A stretch of DNA of 59,536 nucleotides, taken from positions 1-59,536 of the forward strand of contig JAMONZ010000109.1 in the NCBI GenBank assembly GCA_027066315.1, written 5' to 3'. Numbering within the stretch: position 1 is the first letter of the stretch; each line of letters starts with the position of its first letter. Under the pieces are notes generated by a model. The model ran no database searches, was not told the origin of the DNA, and worked only from the letters and a program-made list of their open reading frames with translations. A program made the position numbers and the translations under genes. Origin of the DNA: Hyphomicrobiales bacterium (lineage in GTDB: Bacteria > Pseudomonadota > Alphaproteobacteria > Rhizobiales > Devosiaceae). Below, piece after piece: positions 1 to 8,529 of this stretch.

Positions 1-1
1 T

Positions 2-166
2 TTTCGTTTATTAAACATGCCTGAAATTTCAAATGACATGCTAACCTCAGGACTAGATGCGGCTGGTTCTGTTTCTGGTAAATTTGGACAAATGTTTTCA
101 TTGTTTTTATGGCCAATATTGGCATTATTTTTTGCATGGCTTGCTCTAAGGAGGGTTGAAACATGA
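2..166 (+). CDS. nosY: NosY, C-terminal end (partial; nitrous oxide reductase maturation ABC permease)
   Basis: The reading frame is open from the left edge and encodes the last 54 residues of a protein that ends in a hydrophobic helix (LFLWPILALFFAWLAL) and a short RRVET tail. Its TGA overlaps the ATG of nosL (ATGA). NosY is the membrane permease of the NosDFY transporter that helps assemble the copper centres of periplasmic nitrous oxide reductase. The identification rests mainly on position, because nosY-nosL-nosX is the standard order in alphaproteobacterial nos clusters, and on the membrane-helix ending. The fragment is too short to identify by sequence alone. Confidence 0.7.
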   Translation, partial: FRLLNMPEISNDMLTSGLDAAGSVSGKFGQMFSLFLWPILALFFAWLALRRVET

Positions 167-693
167 GGTATTTAAAAATTATCACTACACTAGTTTTTGC
201 TTTAATCCTTGCTAGTTGCTCACAAAATAACAACAAGAATGAAGCCCCTGCGCCAGTTGCCTTGACAAAAGAGGCTGCAGGTCATTATTGCCAGATGGTA
301 ATTTTGGAGCATGCTGGCCCAAAAACGCAGGTTCATTTAGCTAATAACCCCAACCCGCTTTGGTTTTCGCAAGTACGAGATGGGCTAGCATTTTTGAAAT
401 CACCTGAAAAAACTAACAAAACCACAGCCATATATGTCAATGATGTTGGTGTTTCAAATAGCTGGAGCGATATGGGGCAGGACAATTGGATTGATGCTGC
501 AAGGGCATTTTTTGTTGTTGGCTCAGATGCACTTGGTGGAATGAATGTACCAGAATTTGTACCATTTTCTGACGAAAAAAAAGCACAGGATTTTGCAACA
601 AAACGAGGTGGTGAAGTATTTAGTTTTGATAATATAACCGCTGAAATGGTTTTAGCACCTGTTGATTACCCAACTCAAACAGTGACACATTAG
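163..693 (+). CDS. nosL: NosL, copper-binding lipoprotein for nitrous oxide reductase maturation
   Basis: The 176-aa product begins with a lipoprotein signal peptide ending in a LASC lipobox (Cys19), so it should be anchored on the outer face of a membrane. After a short low-complexity linker comes the NosL-type copper site region, HYCQMVILEH, around residues 41-50. Classic NosL proteins have CGM here; this one has CQM. The middle (WFSQVRDGLAFL, YVNDVG) and the FVVGSD...MNVPEFVPFSD stretch are typical of the family. NosL delivers Cu(I) to NosZ. The ATG overlaps the nosY stop, which implies translational coupling, and nosX follows after 9 bp. Confidence 0.92.
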   Translation: MRYLKIITTLVFALILASCSQNNNKNEAPAPVALTKEAAGHYCQMVILEHAGPKTQVHLANNPNPLWFSQVRDGLAFLKSPEKTNKTTAIYVNDVGVSNSWSDMGQDNWIDAARAFFVVGSDALGGMNVPEFVPFSDEKKAQDFATKRGGEVFSFDNITAEMVLAPVDYPTQTVTH

Positions 694-702
694 GAAGATA
701 AA

Positions 703-1611
703 ATGATTACACGCAGACGAGCTTTATCGATTATTGCAAGTGCAAGTTTTGGTGTGAGCGCATTGCCTCTAATTGGCACAAATGCCTATGCCAAAGCTAC
801 AAGCTGGAGGGGGATTGCACTTGGAGCAGATGCCCAAATTATTTTGGACCATGAAAATTCAGGCGAGCTTATTTCACTTGCTCTTAAAGAAATAACTAGG
901 CTTGAGAAAATATTTTCTCTTTATGATAAAGATAGTGAAATTTCAATTTTAAATGCGCAGGGTAAACTTAAAAATCCAGCCCCTGAATTTGTTGAACTTC
1001 TCTCAATTGCTTCAACCATTAATCATAGAACTAATGGAGCGTTTGATCCAACTATCCAACCTCTTTGGGCGGCATATGCAAAGTCTTTTTCAAAGGGAAA
1101 TGCGCCCTCAAAAGAAGATATTGCTAGGGTTAAAAATATCATAGGCTGGCAAGGAGTAAATTATTCAGCAGAAAAAATTTCCTTTGCAAAAATGGGTATG
1201 AGCCTAACCCTAAACGGTATTGCTCAGGGATATATTGCTGATAGGATAAGTAATTTATTCAAAAGAAATGGCATAACAAACGTGCTTATTAACACGGGTG
1301 AAATTGTGGCTTTGGGTCATTCTCCACAAGAGGATAGTTGGCAAATAAAGATAAATAATAGTGACAAATCTATTGCTCTAAACAATTTTGCAATTGCTAC
1401 TTCTGCGCCACTTGGCACTGTTTTTGACCAAAAAAATAAAATATCTCATATTATTGACCCTCGCACAGGTGAGCCAAGTTTAGAGGTAAAGCAAGTTAGC
1501 GTTATAGCAAAATCAGCTACAATTGCAGATGGTTTATCAACTGGTTTTTGTTTGATGAGTGAGAAAGAAATTAACCTCGCTAAAAGAAATGAGCAAATCA
1601 TCATTTCATAA
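703..1611 (+). CDS. nosX: NosX, ApbE-family FAD:protein FMN transferase
   Basis: The 302-aa product starts with a twin-arginine type signal (TRRRALSI followed by a hydrophobic stretch and a likely cleavage after AYA). The rest is an ApbE domain with the expected blocks: LEKIFSLYDKDSEIS, NGAFDPTIQPLW, LNGIAQGYIADRI, a GE-containing block, and HIIDPRTGEPS near the C-terminus. ApbE-like NosX attaches FMN to NosR, the electron donor to nitrous oxide reductase, in the periplasm. An AGGAAG ribosome site precedes the ATG. The gene ends 6 bp from the end of the convergent cytochrome gene. The family is certain; the assignment to Nos rests on its neighbours. Confidence 0.92.
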   Translation: MITRRRALSIIASASFGVSALPLIGTNAYAKATSWRGIALGADAQIILDHENSGELISLALKEITRLEKIFSLYDKDSEISILNAQGKLKNPAPEFVELLSIASTINHRTNGAFDPTIQPLWAAYAKSFSKGNAPSKEDIARVKNIIGWQGVNYSAEKISFAKMGMSLTLNGIAQGYIADRISNLFKRNGITNVLINTGEIVALGHSPQEDSWQIKINNSDKSIALNNFAIATSAPLGTVFDQKNKISHIIDPRTGEPSLEVKQVSVIAKSATIADGLSTGFCLMSEKEINLAKRNEQIIIS

Positions 1612-1617
1612 ATTTAT

Positions 1618-2112
1618 TCAAAGAGCTTGCGAGGCATTTAATTTATCATGGCTAATTTGAATTTTTATCGGCCATGTTGATTTAATATAAGACATTATCG
1701 CTATTATCTCTTCATCTGATAAAATATCTTCGAAAATTGGCATGTTGGTTTGATAATCATCAAGGCCTGCCAATTTACCCAAACCAATTTTTACAATATC
1801 AAAAAGCATTTTATCTGAATGATGCCAAGTATGCCCATTTTCATCATGCGGTGGGGCAGGCATTAAGCCATCTCTTAACGGGGTTTGCCAATTTGGCTCA
1901 CCCTCTAAATTTGCCCCATGACAAGAGCCACAATTTTGAAAATATAGCTCTTTTCCAATTAAAACTACATCTTTATCATTTGGAGAAAAAACTGCCCCTA
2001 AAGGTTTAGCGGCAGTTTTTACCTCTTGTCTGAATTTCATTTCTATAAAAGAAATAGAGGCAATGAATATTATTAATGTTAGGCCAATAATTTTATAGGG
2101 GCGTTTTTTCAT
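1618..2112 (-). CDS. Membrane-anchored monohaem cytochrome c
   Basis: The 164-aa product has an N-terminal hydrophobic helix (about residues 9-23) that is either an uncleaved anchor or a signal peptide. A single c-type haem motif, CGSCH, lies near residues 61-65. A likely axial methionine is in TNMPIF near residue 124, and a C-terminal helix (DEEIIAIMSYIKSTWP) is typical of class I cytochromes c. It should sit in the periplasm and carry electrons. It ends 6 bp from nosX in convergent orientation. A link to nitrous oxide respiration or to a terminal oxidase is possible from position, but the sequence alone does not show it. Confidence 0.85.
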   Translation of the reverse strand: MKKRPYKIIGLTLIIFIASISFIEMKFRQEVKTAAKPLGAVFSPNDKDVVLIGKELYFQNCGSCHGANLEGEPNWQTPLRDGLMPAPPHDENGHTWHHSDKMLFDIVKIGLGKLAGLDDYQTNMPIFEDILSDEEIIAIMSYIKSTWPIKIQISHDKLNASQAL

Positions 2113-2135
2113 TTCTCATTTTAAGGTTAGTATTT

Positions 2136-2816
2136 TTAAATTACAACTATAGCTGAACCATTTGGCATACGGCGATAAAGATCAATAATATCATGGTTTA
2201 AAAACCGCACACAACCACTTGAAACGGACTTGCCAATTGAAAAGGCCTCTGGCGTTCCATGCAGGCGATAAAGTGTGTCCTTGCCATTTTTAAAGATATA
2301 TAATGCTCTTGCACCTAATGGATTGGCAAGCCCTGGCTGCATTCCACCATTTGCGGCACTGTATTTTTCTAATTCTGGCTGGCGTTTAATCATTTCAGAT
2401 GGCGGAGTCCATGTTGGCCATTTTCGCTTCCATGTCATTTTTGCCCGTCCAGACCAAGCAAAACCAGCACGTCCAAGCCCTACACCATAGCGCATTGCTT
2501 TGCCATTTTCTTGCACCAAATAGGCAAAAAAGTTTCTTGTATCTATAATAATAGTCCCCACCCGCTCTTTAGTTTTATAGCTAACTTGCTGGCGATAATA
2601 TTTGGGGGCAACTTGCTTTAATGGCACAGCAGGAATAGAAAATTTTTCATCTCTAATTGGGCCATACATAGAAGAAATTTCTCTAGCAGTAATTGCCTCA
2701 TACTTACTGGATAATTGAATAGGAGATGTGCTTGAGCAGCCAGCAATACTAAGCCCCAATAAACTAATCGATCCAAAAGTAAAAATTCTTCTAGATATTA
2801 TTTTCTTCTCATTCAT
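2136..2816 (-). CDS. L,D-transpeptidase (YkuD domain), Tat/lipoprotein signal
   Basis: The product is about 226 aa from the ATG at 2816. A longer frame reaches 2906, but the shorter start places a clean signal first: SRRIFTFG, a hydrophobic run and an AGC lipobox. The YkuD catalytic block is HGTPEAFSIGKSVSSGCVR, with the nucleophilic cysteine near residue 202 and the upstream histidine in LHGTP. Enzymes of this family make 3-3 cross-links in peptidoglycan or join lipoproteins to it, and they act in the periplasm. The gene stands alone, facing away from the DUF454 gene. The substrate cannot be read from the sequence. Confidence 0.9.
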   Translation of the reverse strand: MNEKKIISRRIFTFGSISLLGLSIAGCSSTSPIQLSSKYEAITAREISSMYGPIRDEKFSIPAVPLKQVAPKYYRQQVSYKTKERVGTIIIDTRNFFAYLVQENGKAMRYGVGLGRAGFAWSGRAKMTWKRKWPTWTPPSEMIKRQPELEKYSAANGGMQPGLANPLGARALYIFKNGKDTLYRLHGTPEAFSIGKSVSSGCVRFLNHDIIDLYRRMPNGSAIVVI

Positions 2817-3040
2817 TGGATAACTCTTTTCACTAAACCTTGCATTAAAACTCGATGAAATAGATATATTGATATGGTTAATAAAACTAATAACAATGCA
2901 TAACAATAATGTGAGTGAAATAAGGGCAGTTACAAAATGTGTTTATAATTTTTAGTTTTTTAACCAATATTTGAGGCAGTTTTAAAAATATACATCTGAT
3001 TCATATTTATAAACTAGCATTGCTTTAGTGAGTAAAACTT

Positions 3041-3433
3041 GTGAGTAATGATATGAAACGAAAAATGAGTATAAATAAAATTTTATGGCTAAGCCTTGGA
3101 GTTATTTCTACAAGTCTGGCCTTTATTGGCGCATTATTACCACTAATGCCAACAACCGTGTTTTTGCTTATTGCCACTTATGCTTTTGCACGCTCTTCGC
3201 CTCGGCTTCATTATTGGCTACTTCATCACCGCCATTTTGGCCCATTGATAAGAGATTGGCAAGAACATGGCGCAATAGCTACCAAAACCAAGTATAAAGC
3301 CATAATTGCAATAATAGCTACATTTGCAATTTCATTAGTCTTTGGCCTTGGTTTGGTATTCTTAGCTATTCAAGCTGCAATACTTGGCTGTGTTTCACTT
3401 TTCATAGCCACACGTCCTGCAACGGCTAGCTAA
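3041..3433 (+). CDS. DUF454 (YbaN-like) inner membrane protein
   Basis: This small membrane protein has the DUF454 pattern: a first helix with GALLPLMPTTVFLLIATYAFARSS, then RLHYWLLHH, FGPLIRDW, an acid/basic loop, and a second helical hairpin at the C-terminus. The function of the family is unknown. The start is uncertain: GTG at 3041, ATG at 3053 and ATG at 3065 are all in frame and none has a strong ribosome site. It converges on the copper ATPase gene with an 18-bp gap. Confidence 0.85.
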   Translation: MSNDMKRKMSINKILWLSLGVISTSLAFIGALLPLMPTTVFLLIATYAFARSSPRLHYWLLHHRHFGPLIRDWQEHGAIATKTKYKAIIAIIATFAISLVFGLGLVFLAIQAAILGCVSLFIATRPATAS

Positions 3434-3451
3434 AGCATCAGTTAAATATTT

Positions 3452-5806
3452 TTAGAGTTTTATACGCCCTAAACGAAGGGCGTTTGAAATTACTGAAACA
3501 GATGAAAGGCTCATTGCTGCCGCCGCAATCATTGGAGATAGCAAAGTGCCTGTTATTGGATATAAAATTCCAGCCGCTATCGGGACACCAATAATATTAT
3601 AGCCAAACGCAAAAGCCAAATTTTGTTTTATGTTTATTATAGTAGCTTTTGATAATTTTCGTGCCTTTACTATTGCAGAAATATCACCCCCCAAAAGCGT
3701 AATACCTGCACTTTCAAGGGCGACATCAGCACCAGTTCCCATAGCAATGCCAACATCGGCCTGCGCTAAAGCTGGGGCATCATTCACCCCATCACCAGCC
3801 ATCGCAACAATATGCCCCTTAGCCTGAAGTTGCTTAATTAAAGCCTGTTTATCTTGCGGTAAAATCCCTGCTTTAACTTCATCAATATCAAGCTCCAATG
3901 CCAAAGCATTTGCGACTTTTTCATTATCTCCAGTTGCCATGATAATTTTTAAACCCGCTTGATGGAGTTTTTTAATAGTGGTTTTTGTATTTTCTTTAAT
4001 TGGGTCAGAAACAACAATCATTCCAGTTAATTTATTATCGATAGCAACAAAAATAGCAGTTTTTCCTTGGTTTGAAAAAACATCAAATTGTTGCAAAGCT
4101 AGAGATAGATCAATTTTTTTATCTCTCATCATTGCTTCATTGCCAAGCATGACTTGCTTTTTACCAACCTGACCCAAAACTCCTCTTCCAGTGATAGCTT
4201 CAAAATTTTTCACCTTAGATATTTTTGCTCCCCGCTCAATTGCACCATCAACAATCGCTTGAGCTAATGGATGTTCTGAGGAGTTCTCAATTGAAGCAAT
4301 AAGTGAGAGCAAAGTTTTTTCTTGGGTTTTACCAAAAATAACCACATCACTAAGCGTGGGTTTTCCTTGAGTTAAAGTGCCAGTTTTATCAACAACCAAA
4401 ACATCAACTTTATCCATAGCCTCTAGGGCTGAAGCGTCCTTTATCAACACTCCATTTTGCGCTCCTTTTCCCGTTGCACTCATTATTGACATTGGTGTCG
4501 CCAAACCCAAAGCACATGGGCAGGCAATGATTAACACCGAAACGGCTGAAACAAGTGCGAAGATAAATGATGGTGCAGGACCCAAAAACAGCCATAAGAA
4601 AAAAGCAATTATGGCAATCGATACAACTATTGGCACAAAATAAGAGGCGACTTTATCTACTAAGCCTTGAATTGGCGCACGTGAGCGTTGTGCATTAGCG
4701 ACCATTTCAACAATTTTTGCCAAAACTGTTTCATCACCAACTTTTTGAGCCTTCATAATAAGTGAGCCATTTTTATTTATTGTGCCACCAGTAAGGAAAT
4801 CGCCAATGGTTTTTACTATTGGCAAAGATTCACCACTAATCATGCTCTCATCAAGCGATGAGCTTCCCTCAATCACAATTCCATCAACCGGAACGCTTTC
4901 CCCTGGGCGAATACGCAATAAATCACCCTCTAAAATATTTGCTAATGGAGCATCATATTCGCTGCCATCATCATTGATGCGCCTAGCGGTTTTTGGGGCA
5001 AGATTAAGCAAAGAATTAATTGCATCACCCGTGCGCTCACGGGCTCGAAGTTCAAGAATCTGCCCCAAGAAAACAAGGGCAATGATTACAACAGCGGCCT
5101 CGTAATAAACCGCTAAATGACCAGACGAATTTTGCAACCCAGTGGGGAATAAGAAGGGAAGGAATGTTGCTACAACACTATAAGAATAGGCAGCACCAAC
5201 CCCAAGCATTATCAGCGTCCACATATTAAGATTCCACGTTTTTATTGAACTCCACCCACGAGCAAAAAACGGCCATGCTGCCCAAAGCACCACGGGAGTT
5301 GCCAATAAAAATTCAATATAAATGCTTATCTTCTCACCAATTATTTCCCTAATTGGCAAGCCTAACATTGAGCCCATAGTAAGAATAAGCAGAGGAATAG
5401 CGGCAATTGCGCTTACCCAGAAACGACGGGTAAAATCAATTAATTCATGATTTGGCTCGTCTGAAACTCCTCCCATTGGCTCTAGTGCCATGCCGCAAAT
5501 TGGGCAAGTTCCTGCCCCCTCTTGCACAATTTCTGGATCCATTGGGCAGGTATAAAGCGCATTTTTATTTTCTATTTTTTTTTGCTTTTTATTATTCCCC
5601 GATAGATAAAAATATGGATCAGCTTTGAATTTTTCATAGCATTTTGGGTTGCAAAAATGATATATTGTGCCAGCATAATCATAGGACTTTTTCCCCGCAT
5701 TTAATTTTACGCTCATGCCGCAAACTGGATCTATTGCAATATCATCAAAATTTTTAGAGGCTGAATGATTAACTCCACAACAACCATTATGCTTATGCTC
5801 TTTCAT
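3452..5806 (-). CDS. copA: Copper-translocating P1B-type ATPase with YHS and metal-binding N-terminus
   Basis: This 784-aa pump exports Cu(I) (possibly also Ag) across the inner membrane. It begins with a His/Cys-rich leader (HKHNGCC). A YHS domain follows (DPVCGM..., about residues 26-70), then a heavy-metal-binding motif (YTCPMDPEI...CPICGM, about 85-106). It lacks the usual GMxCxxC ferredoxin-like domain. The membrane core carries CPC at 429-431, the phosphorylated Asp in DKTGTLT at 473, TGDN, and GDGVNDAP. A promoter of MerR/CueR architecture lies directly upstream, overlapping the end of fetB, which supports copper-induced expression. No copper chaperone or CueR gene is in the window. 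The N-terminal layout resembles that of silver/copper pumps of the SilP type. Confidence 0.94.
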   Translation of the reverse strand: MKEHKHNGCCGVNHSASKNFDDIAIDPVCGMSVKLNAGKKSYDYAGTIYHFCNPKCYEKFKADPYFYLSGNNKKQKKIENKNALYTCPMDPEIVQEGAGTCPICGMALEPMGGVSDEPNHELIDFTRRFWVSAIAAIPLLILTMGSMLGLPIREIIGEKISIYIEFLLATPVVLWAAWPFFARGWSSIKTWNLNMWTLIMLGVGAAYSYSVVATFLPFLFPTGLQNSSGHLAVYYEAAVVIIALVFLGQILELRARERTGDAINSLLNLAPKTARRINDDGSEYDAPLANILEGDLLRIRPGESVPVDGIVIEGSSSLDESMISGESLPIVKTIGDFLTGGTINKNGSLIMKAQKVGDETVLAKIVEMVANAQRSRAPIQGLVDKVASYFVPIVVSIAIIAFFLWLFLGPAPSFIFALVSAVSVLIIACPCALGLATPMSIMSATGKGAQNGVLIKDASALEAMDKVDVLVVDKTGTLTQGKPTLSDVVIFGKTQEKTLLSLIASIENSSEHPLAQAIVDGAIERGAKISKVKNFEAITGRGVLGQVGKKQVMLGNEAMMRDKKIDLSLALQQFDVFSNQGKTAIFVAIDNKLTGMIVVSDPIKENTKTTIKKLHQAGLKIIMATGDNEKVANALALELDIDEVKAGILPQDKQALIKQLQAKGHIVAMAGDGVNDAPALAQADVGIAMGTGADVALESAGITLLGGDISAIVKARKLSKATIINIKQNLAFAFGYNIIGVPIAAGILYPITGTLLSPMIAAAAMSLSSVSVISNALRLGRIKL
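3464..3483. terminator. Hairpin at the DUF454/copA convergent end
   Basis: A 7-bp perfect stem (ACGCCCT / AGGGCGT, 6-nt loop) lies inside the last codons of the copper ATPase gene and just past the DUF454 stop. On the plus strand only a short T stretch follows (TTTGAAATT), so terminator activity is plausible but weak. Confidence 0.4.
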
Positions 5807-5847
5807 TGCTTGTCCTTAATTAACTATATGCTTTTGATTAAAAAGCT

Positions 5848-5878
5848 AGCATAAACCTTCTAGTTACTAGAGGGTCAA
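5848..5878 (-). promoter_or_regulatory. MerR/CueR-type promoter of copA
   Basis: On the minus strand a TTGACC -35 box (5873-5878) and a TATGCT -10 box (5848-5853) are separated by 19 bp, the over-long spacer that MerR-family activators act on. The spacer holds a dyad, ACCCTCTAGT-A-ACTAGAAGGT (5855-5875), whose 10-bp arms match at 9 positions and closely resemble known CueR operators. The copA ATG is at 5806. The operator sits across the stop codon of fetB. Confidence 0.8.
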
Positions 5879-6678
5879 GAGGTATTTTTTAATCTATCAA
5901 GTCGAAGGCGATGACGATCATCACTCAGGCGATATGCACTTGCCAAAGTTGCCCCAATAACCCCAAGGCCAGTTGCTCCGCCAATTAAAAGCAATATTAG
6001 AATTTGATATTTTACTGCCTCTTGGGGATCAACTCCAGACAATATCTGCCCCGTCATCATACCCGGAAGCGAGACAATTCCCATTGCTGCCATAGCGTTA
6101 ATAATCGGCATAAAACCAGCCCGAAGGGCTTTTTGTACAAAAGGGAGCATTGCTTGCCAGCGGGTTTTACCAAGTAATAGTCTTGCTTCAATTGCACCTC
6201 TTTCTCGATCAAGAGTTGAGGTGAGACTATCTAATGCAAGCGAGACCCCTGTCATTGTGTTGCCCAAAATCATGCCAAATAGCGGTAATGCATATTGAGG
6301 ATTCCACCATGGATCGGGTTGGATTTGGGTGCTTAGTGCAACAAGAGTTACAAAAATTCCTGCAAACATCATTGCGCTTGCGCCAATAGAATAGCCCCAA
6401 AACCCTGATAGCTTTTTTTGTTGCCTTGCCCATATTTCACGCCCAGCAAATAAGCCCATTGCCAAGGCTACTAATGCTGTAAGCCATGGTGAAGAAATGG
6501 CAAATATGGTTTTGAGTAAAAGAGCAACAATTGATAATTGCACCACCATTCTAAATGCAACAATGAATAATTTTTTGGCCAAACCAAGTCGAAAGGCAAT
6601 GGAAATAGCTCCATTAATTAGGATAAAAATCGCACCAAATGCTAAATCCCAATATGAGAGTGAAATATAATCAGCCAT
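5875..6678 (-). CDS. fetB: FetB-like ABC transporter permease (UPF0014)
   Basis: The 267-aa product is an integral membrane protein with about seven hydrophobic segments. It has family landmarks such as MILGNTMTGVSLALDSL, ERGAIEARLLLGKTRWQA and the GIVSLPGMMTGQILSGVDP block. In E. coli FetAB exports iron and protects against oxidative stress; the substrate here is inferred from family membership. Its ATG overlaps the end of the ATPase gene by 8 bp, so the two are coupled. The last codon and stop overlap the copA operator. Confidence 0.88.
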   Translation of the reverse strand: MADYISLSYWDLAFGAIFILINGAISIAFRLGLAKKLFIVAFRMVVQLSIVALLLKTIFAISSPWLTALVALAMGLFAGREIWARQQKKLSGFWGYSIGASAMMFAGIFVTLVALSTQIQPDPWWNPQYALPLFGMILGNTMTGVSLALDSLTSTLDRERGAIEARLLLGKTRWQAMLPFVQKALRAGFMPIINAMAAMGIVSLPGMMTGQILSGVDPQEAVKYQILILLLIGGATGLGVIGATLASAYRLSDDRHRLRLDRLKNTS

Positions 6679-7282
6679 TAGATTTTTTTCCTCCCAATTG
6701 TTTTAGTGCGCCATTCTCTAACAAATAGCTTTTATCAGCTAGCCGTTTTGCTTGTTTCTCATCATGGGTAATAATGATTATACCTACCCCCGATTTTGCC
6801 TGCTGTTTGATTATGCTTTCAACCTGTTTGGTGGTTTTTTCATCTAAGGCGGCGGTTGGCTCATCAAGCAATAAAATTTTTGGTTTTAATGCCAATGCAC
6901 GCACAAACCCAAGCCGTTGACGCTCTCCACTAGATAAGCGGCGCACTTGCCATTCCAGCACATCTTTGCTTAGACTGAGCGAGGTTAAAAGTTCAGCAAG
7001 GGGATAGTTTTCTTCAAAATGTTCACCAACAATATCTCCCCACCAGCCTGTTTCTGCCGGCACTAGAGCAATTAATTTTCGCCATTCATATGCTGGCATA
7101 GTTTGACGCTCAACCCCATCAAGCAAAAGCTCTCCCTTGCTTTTATCAAGATCAACAATGGCTCTCAAAAATAAAGATTTACCGCTTCCTGAAGCACCTC
7201 GTATGGCAACAATCTGCCCGCTTTTAACTTCTAGGCTAAGCGGAGAAAAAATATCGCTAGATAATGACTTTATCTCTAAAAT
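6671..7282 (-). CDS. fetA: FetA-like ABC transporter ATPase, apparent ATT start
   Basis: The frame encodes a complete small ABC ATPase of about 203 aa. It has Walker A GASGSGKS (about residues 29-36), signature LSSGERQRLGF, Walker B ILLLDEPTAALD and the switch His in IIITHDE. The longest frame with a standard start (a TTG at 7168) would begin after Walker A and lose it. Upstream the frame is open to a TGA near 7307 but holds no ATG, GTG or TTG. The best candidate is ATT at 7280-7282, six bases after an AGG, giving (M)LEIKSLSSD, which matches how FetA proteins begin. It starts 14 bp after the dcd stop and overlaps fetB. A sequencing error is the alternative. Confidence 0.8.
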   Translation of the reverse strand: MLEIKSLSSDIFSPLSLEVKSGQIVAIRGASGSGKSLFLRAIVDLDKSKGELLLDGVERQTMPAYEWRKLIALVPAETGWWGDIVGEHFEENYPLAELLTSLSLSKDVLEWQVRRLSSGERQRLGFVRALALKPKILLLDEPTAALDEKTTKQVESIIKQQAKSGVGIIIITHDEKQAKRLADKSYLLENGALKQLGGKKSNG

Positions 7283-7296
7283 ATTGCACCTATTTG

Positions 7297-8409
7297 CTAA
7301 CCCTCAAATGATTTAAAATGCTTTGAGAGTTTTAGTTTTTGCGCCTGATAATTTGAACCAAGGTCTGAGCCATATAACTGCTCTGGTCTTTTTGCCATTC
7401 GCTCATATAAAAGCCGCCCGATAGTTTGCCCATGCCCTAATAAAAACGGCACTTCACGCGATCGCACCTCAAGCACAGCCCGAGAGCCTTCACCTCCAGC
7501 TTTTGTGTGACCAAATCCGGGGTCAAAAAACCCAGCATAATGCACACGAAATTCGCCAACCAACGGATCAAATGGCATCATTTCAGCTGCATAATCTGGT
7601 GGTACATGCAGGCTTTCACGGCTTACAAGGATATAAAATTCATCAGGATCAAGGATCAACTCATTCTTATTATTAGCATAAAGAGGATCCCAAAAATCAA
7701 GCACTTCAAGCACGTCTTTTTTATCAACATCAATTACCGCTGTGTGGCGTTTTGAGCGAAACCCGATTAGACCATTTCGCCCCTCACCCTTAAGGTCAAT
7801 TGAAAGTGCAACACCGTTGCTAACTTCCATATTAGGATTATAAACTAAGGTTTGCTCTTTATGTAATTTTACATGCTCATCAATAGATAGGCCAGTTTCG
7901 CCTACCCTAAAACGCATTTGACTTAGGCGAGAACCAGTGCGCACTAAAATTGGAAAAGTCTGCGGGCTGATTTCAAGATAAAGCGGCCCCTCATATCCAT
8001 TTGGAATATTATCAAAACCACGCACATTGTTACCAATCACCCTAGTAAAAATATCAAGCCTGCCAGTTGAGCTTTTTGGATTAGCAGATGCTGAAACATT
8101 TTTGGGTAATTTTAAGCTCTCAAGCAAAGGAACAAGATAAACACAATTGCGCTCTAAAACTGCACCTTCTCGTAAATCAATCTCATGTAATTTTAGGCTT
8201 TCAATCCGCTCGGCAACACTATGTTTTGGCCCTGGTAAAAAACTTGCCCGTACCCGATATGCCACCTTTCCAAGGCGCAAATCAAGGCTTGCAGGTTGCA
8301 CCTGTGCAACATCGGCTTTTTCTGCCAACTTGATAGCATTAATTTCTATCAATTGATTAATGAGTGAGGCTGAAAAAATACCATTTGGCCAATTTTGTTG
8401 ACTTGTCAT
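7297..8409 (-). CDS. dcd: dCTP deaminase, long alphaproteobacterial form
   Basis: The 370-aa product is about twice the length of E. coli Dcd and matches the long 2'-deoxycytidine 5'-triphosphate deaminase seen in alphaproteobacteria, which looks like two dUTPase-fold halves. Visible blocks include QPASLDLRLG near the N-terminus, SSTGRLDIFTRVI, GPLYLEISPQTFPI, and in the second half HYAGFFDPGFG and AVLEVRSREVPF. The enzyme turns dCTP into dUTP for thymidylate synthesis in the cytoplasm. It starts with ATG and is the first gene of a leftward run with fetAB. Its divergent neighbour is metZ, as in several Rhizobiales. Confidence 0.92.
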   Translation of the reverse strand: MTSQQNWPNGIFSASLINQLIEINAIKLAEKADVAQVQPASLDLRLGKVAYRVRASFLPGPKHSVAERIESLKLHEIDLREGAVLERNCVYLVPLLESLKLPKNVSASANPKSSTGRLDIFTRVIGNNVRGFDNIPNGYEGPLYLEISPQTFPILVRTGSRLSQMRFRVGETGLSIDEHVKLHKEQTLVYNPNMEVSNGVALSIDLKGEGRNGLIGFRSKRHTAVIDVDKKDVLEVLDFWDPLYANNKNELILDPDEFYILVSRESLHVPPDYAAEMMPFDPLVGEFRVHYAGFFDPGFGHTKAGGEGSRAVLEVRSREVPFLLGHGQTIGRLLYERMAKRPEQLYGSDLGSNYQAQKLKLSKHFKSFEG

Positions 8410-8529
8410 TTTTACAATAACCCTAAGAGCAAATTTAAATTATACTATCATCTTACATTTCTAAACATTTGACGCAAACAAGCATTTAGCTTTACAACAA
8501 AAAACAGACAATTATTTTTGGAATTTCTT

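Noticed and set aside
8410-8529. Possible SAM-II riboswitch before metZ
   Set aside because: The expected conserved pseudoknot segments are not visible in the 120-bp leader.
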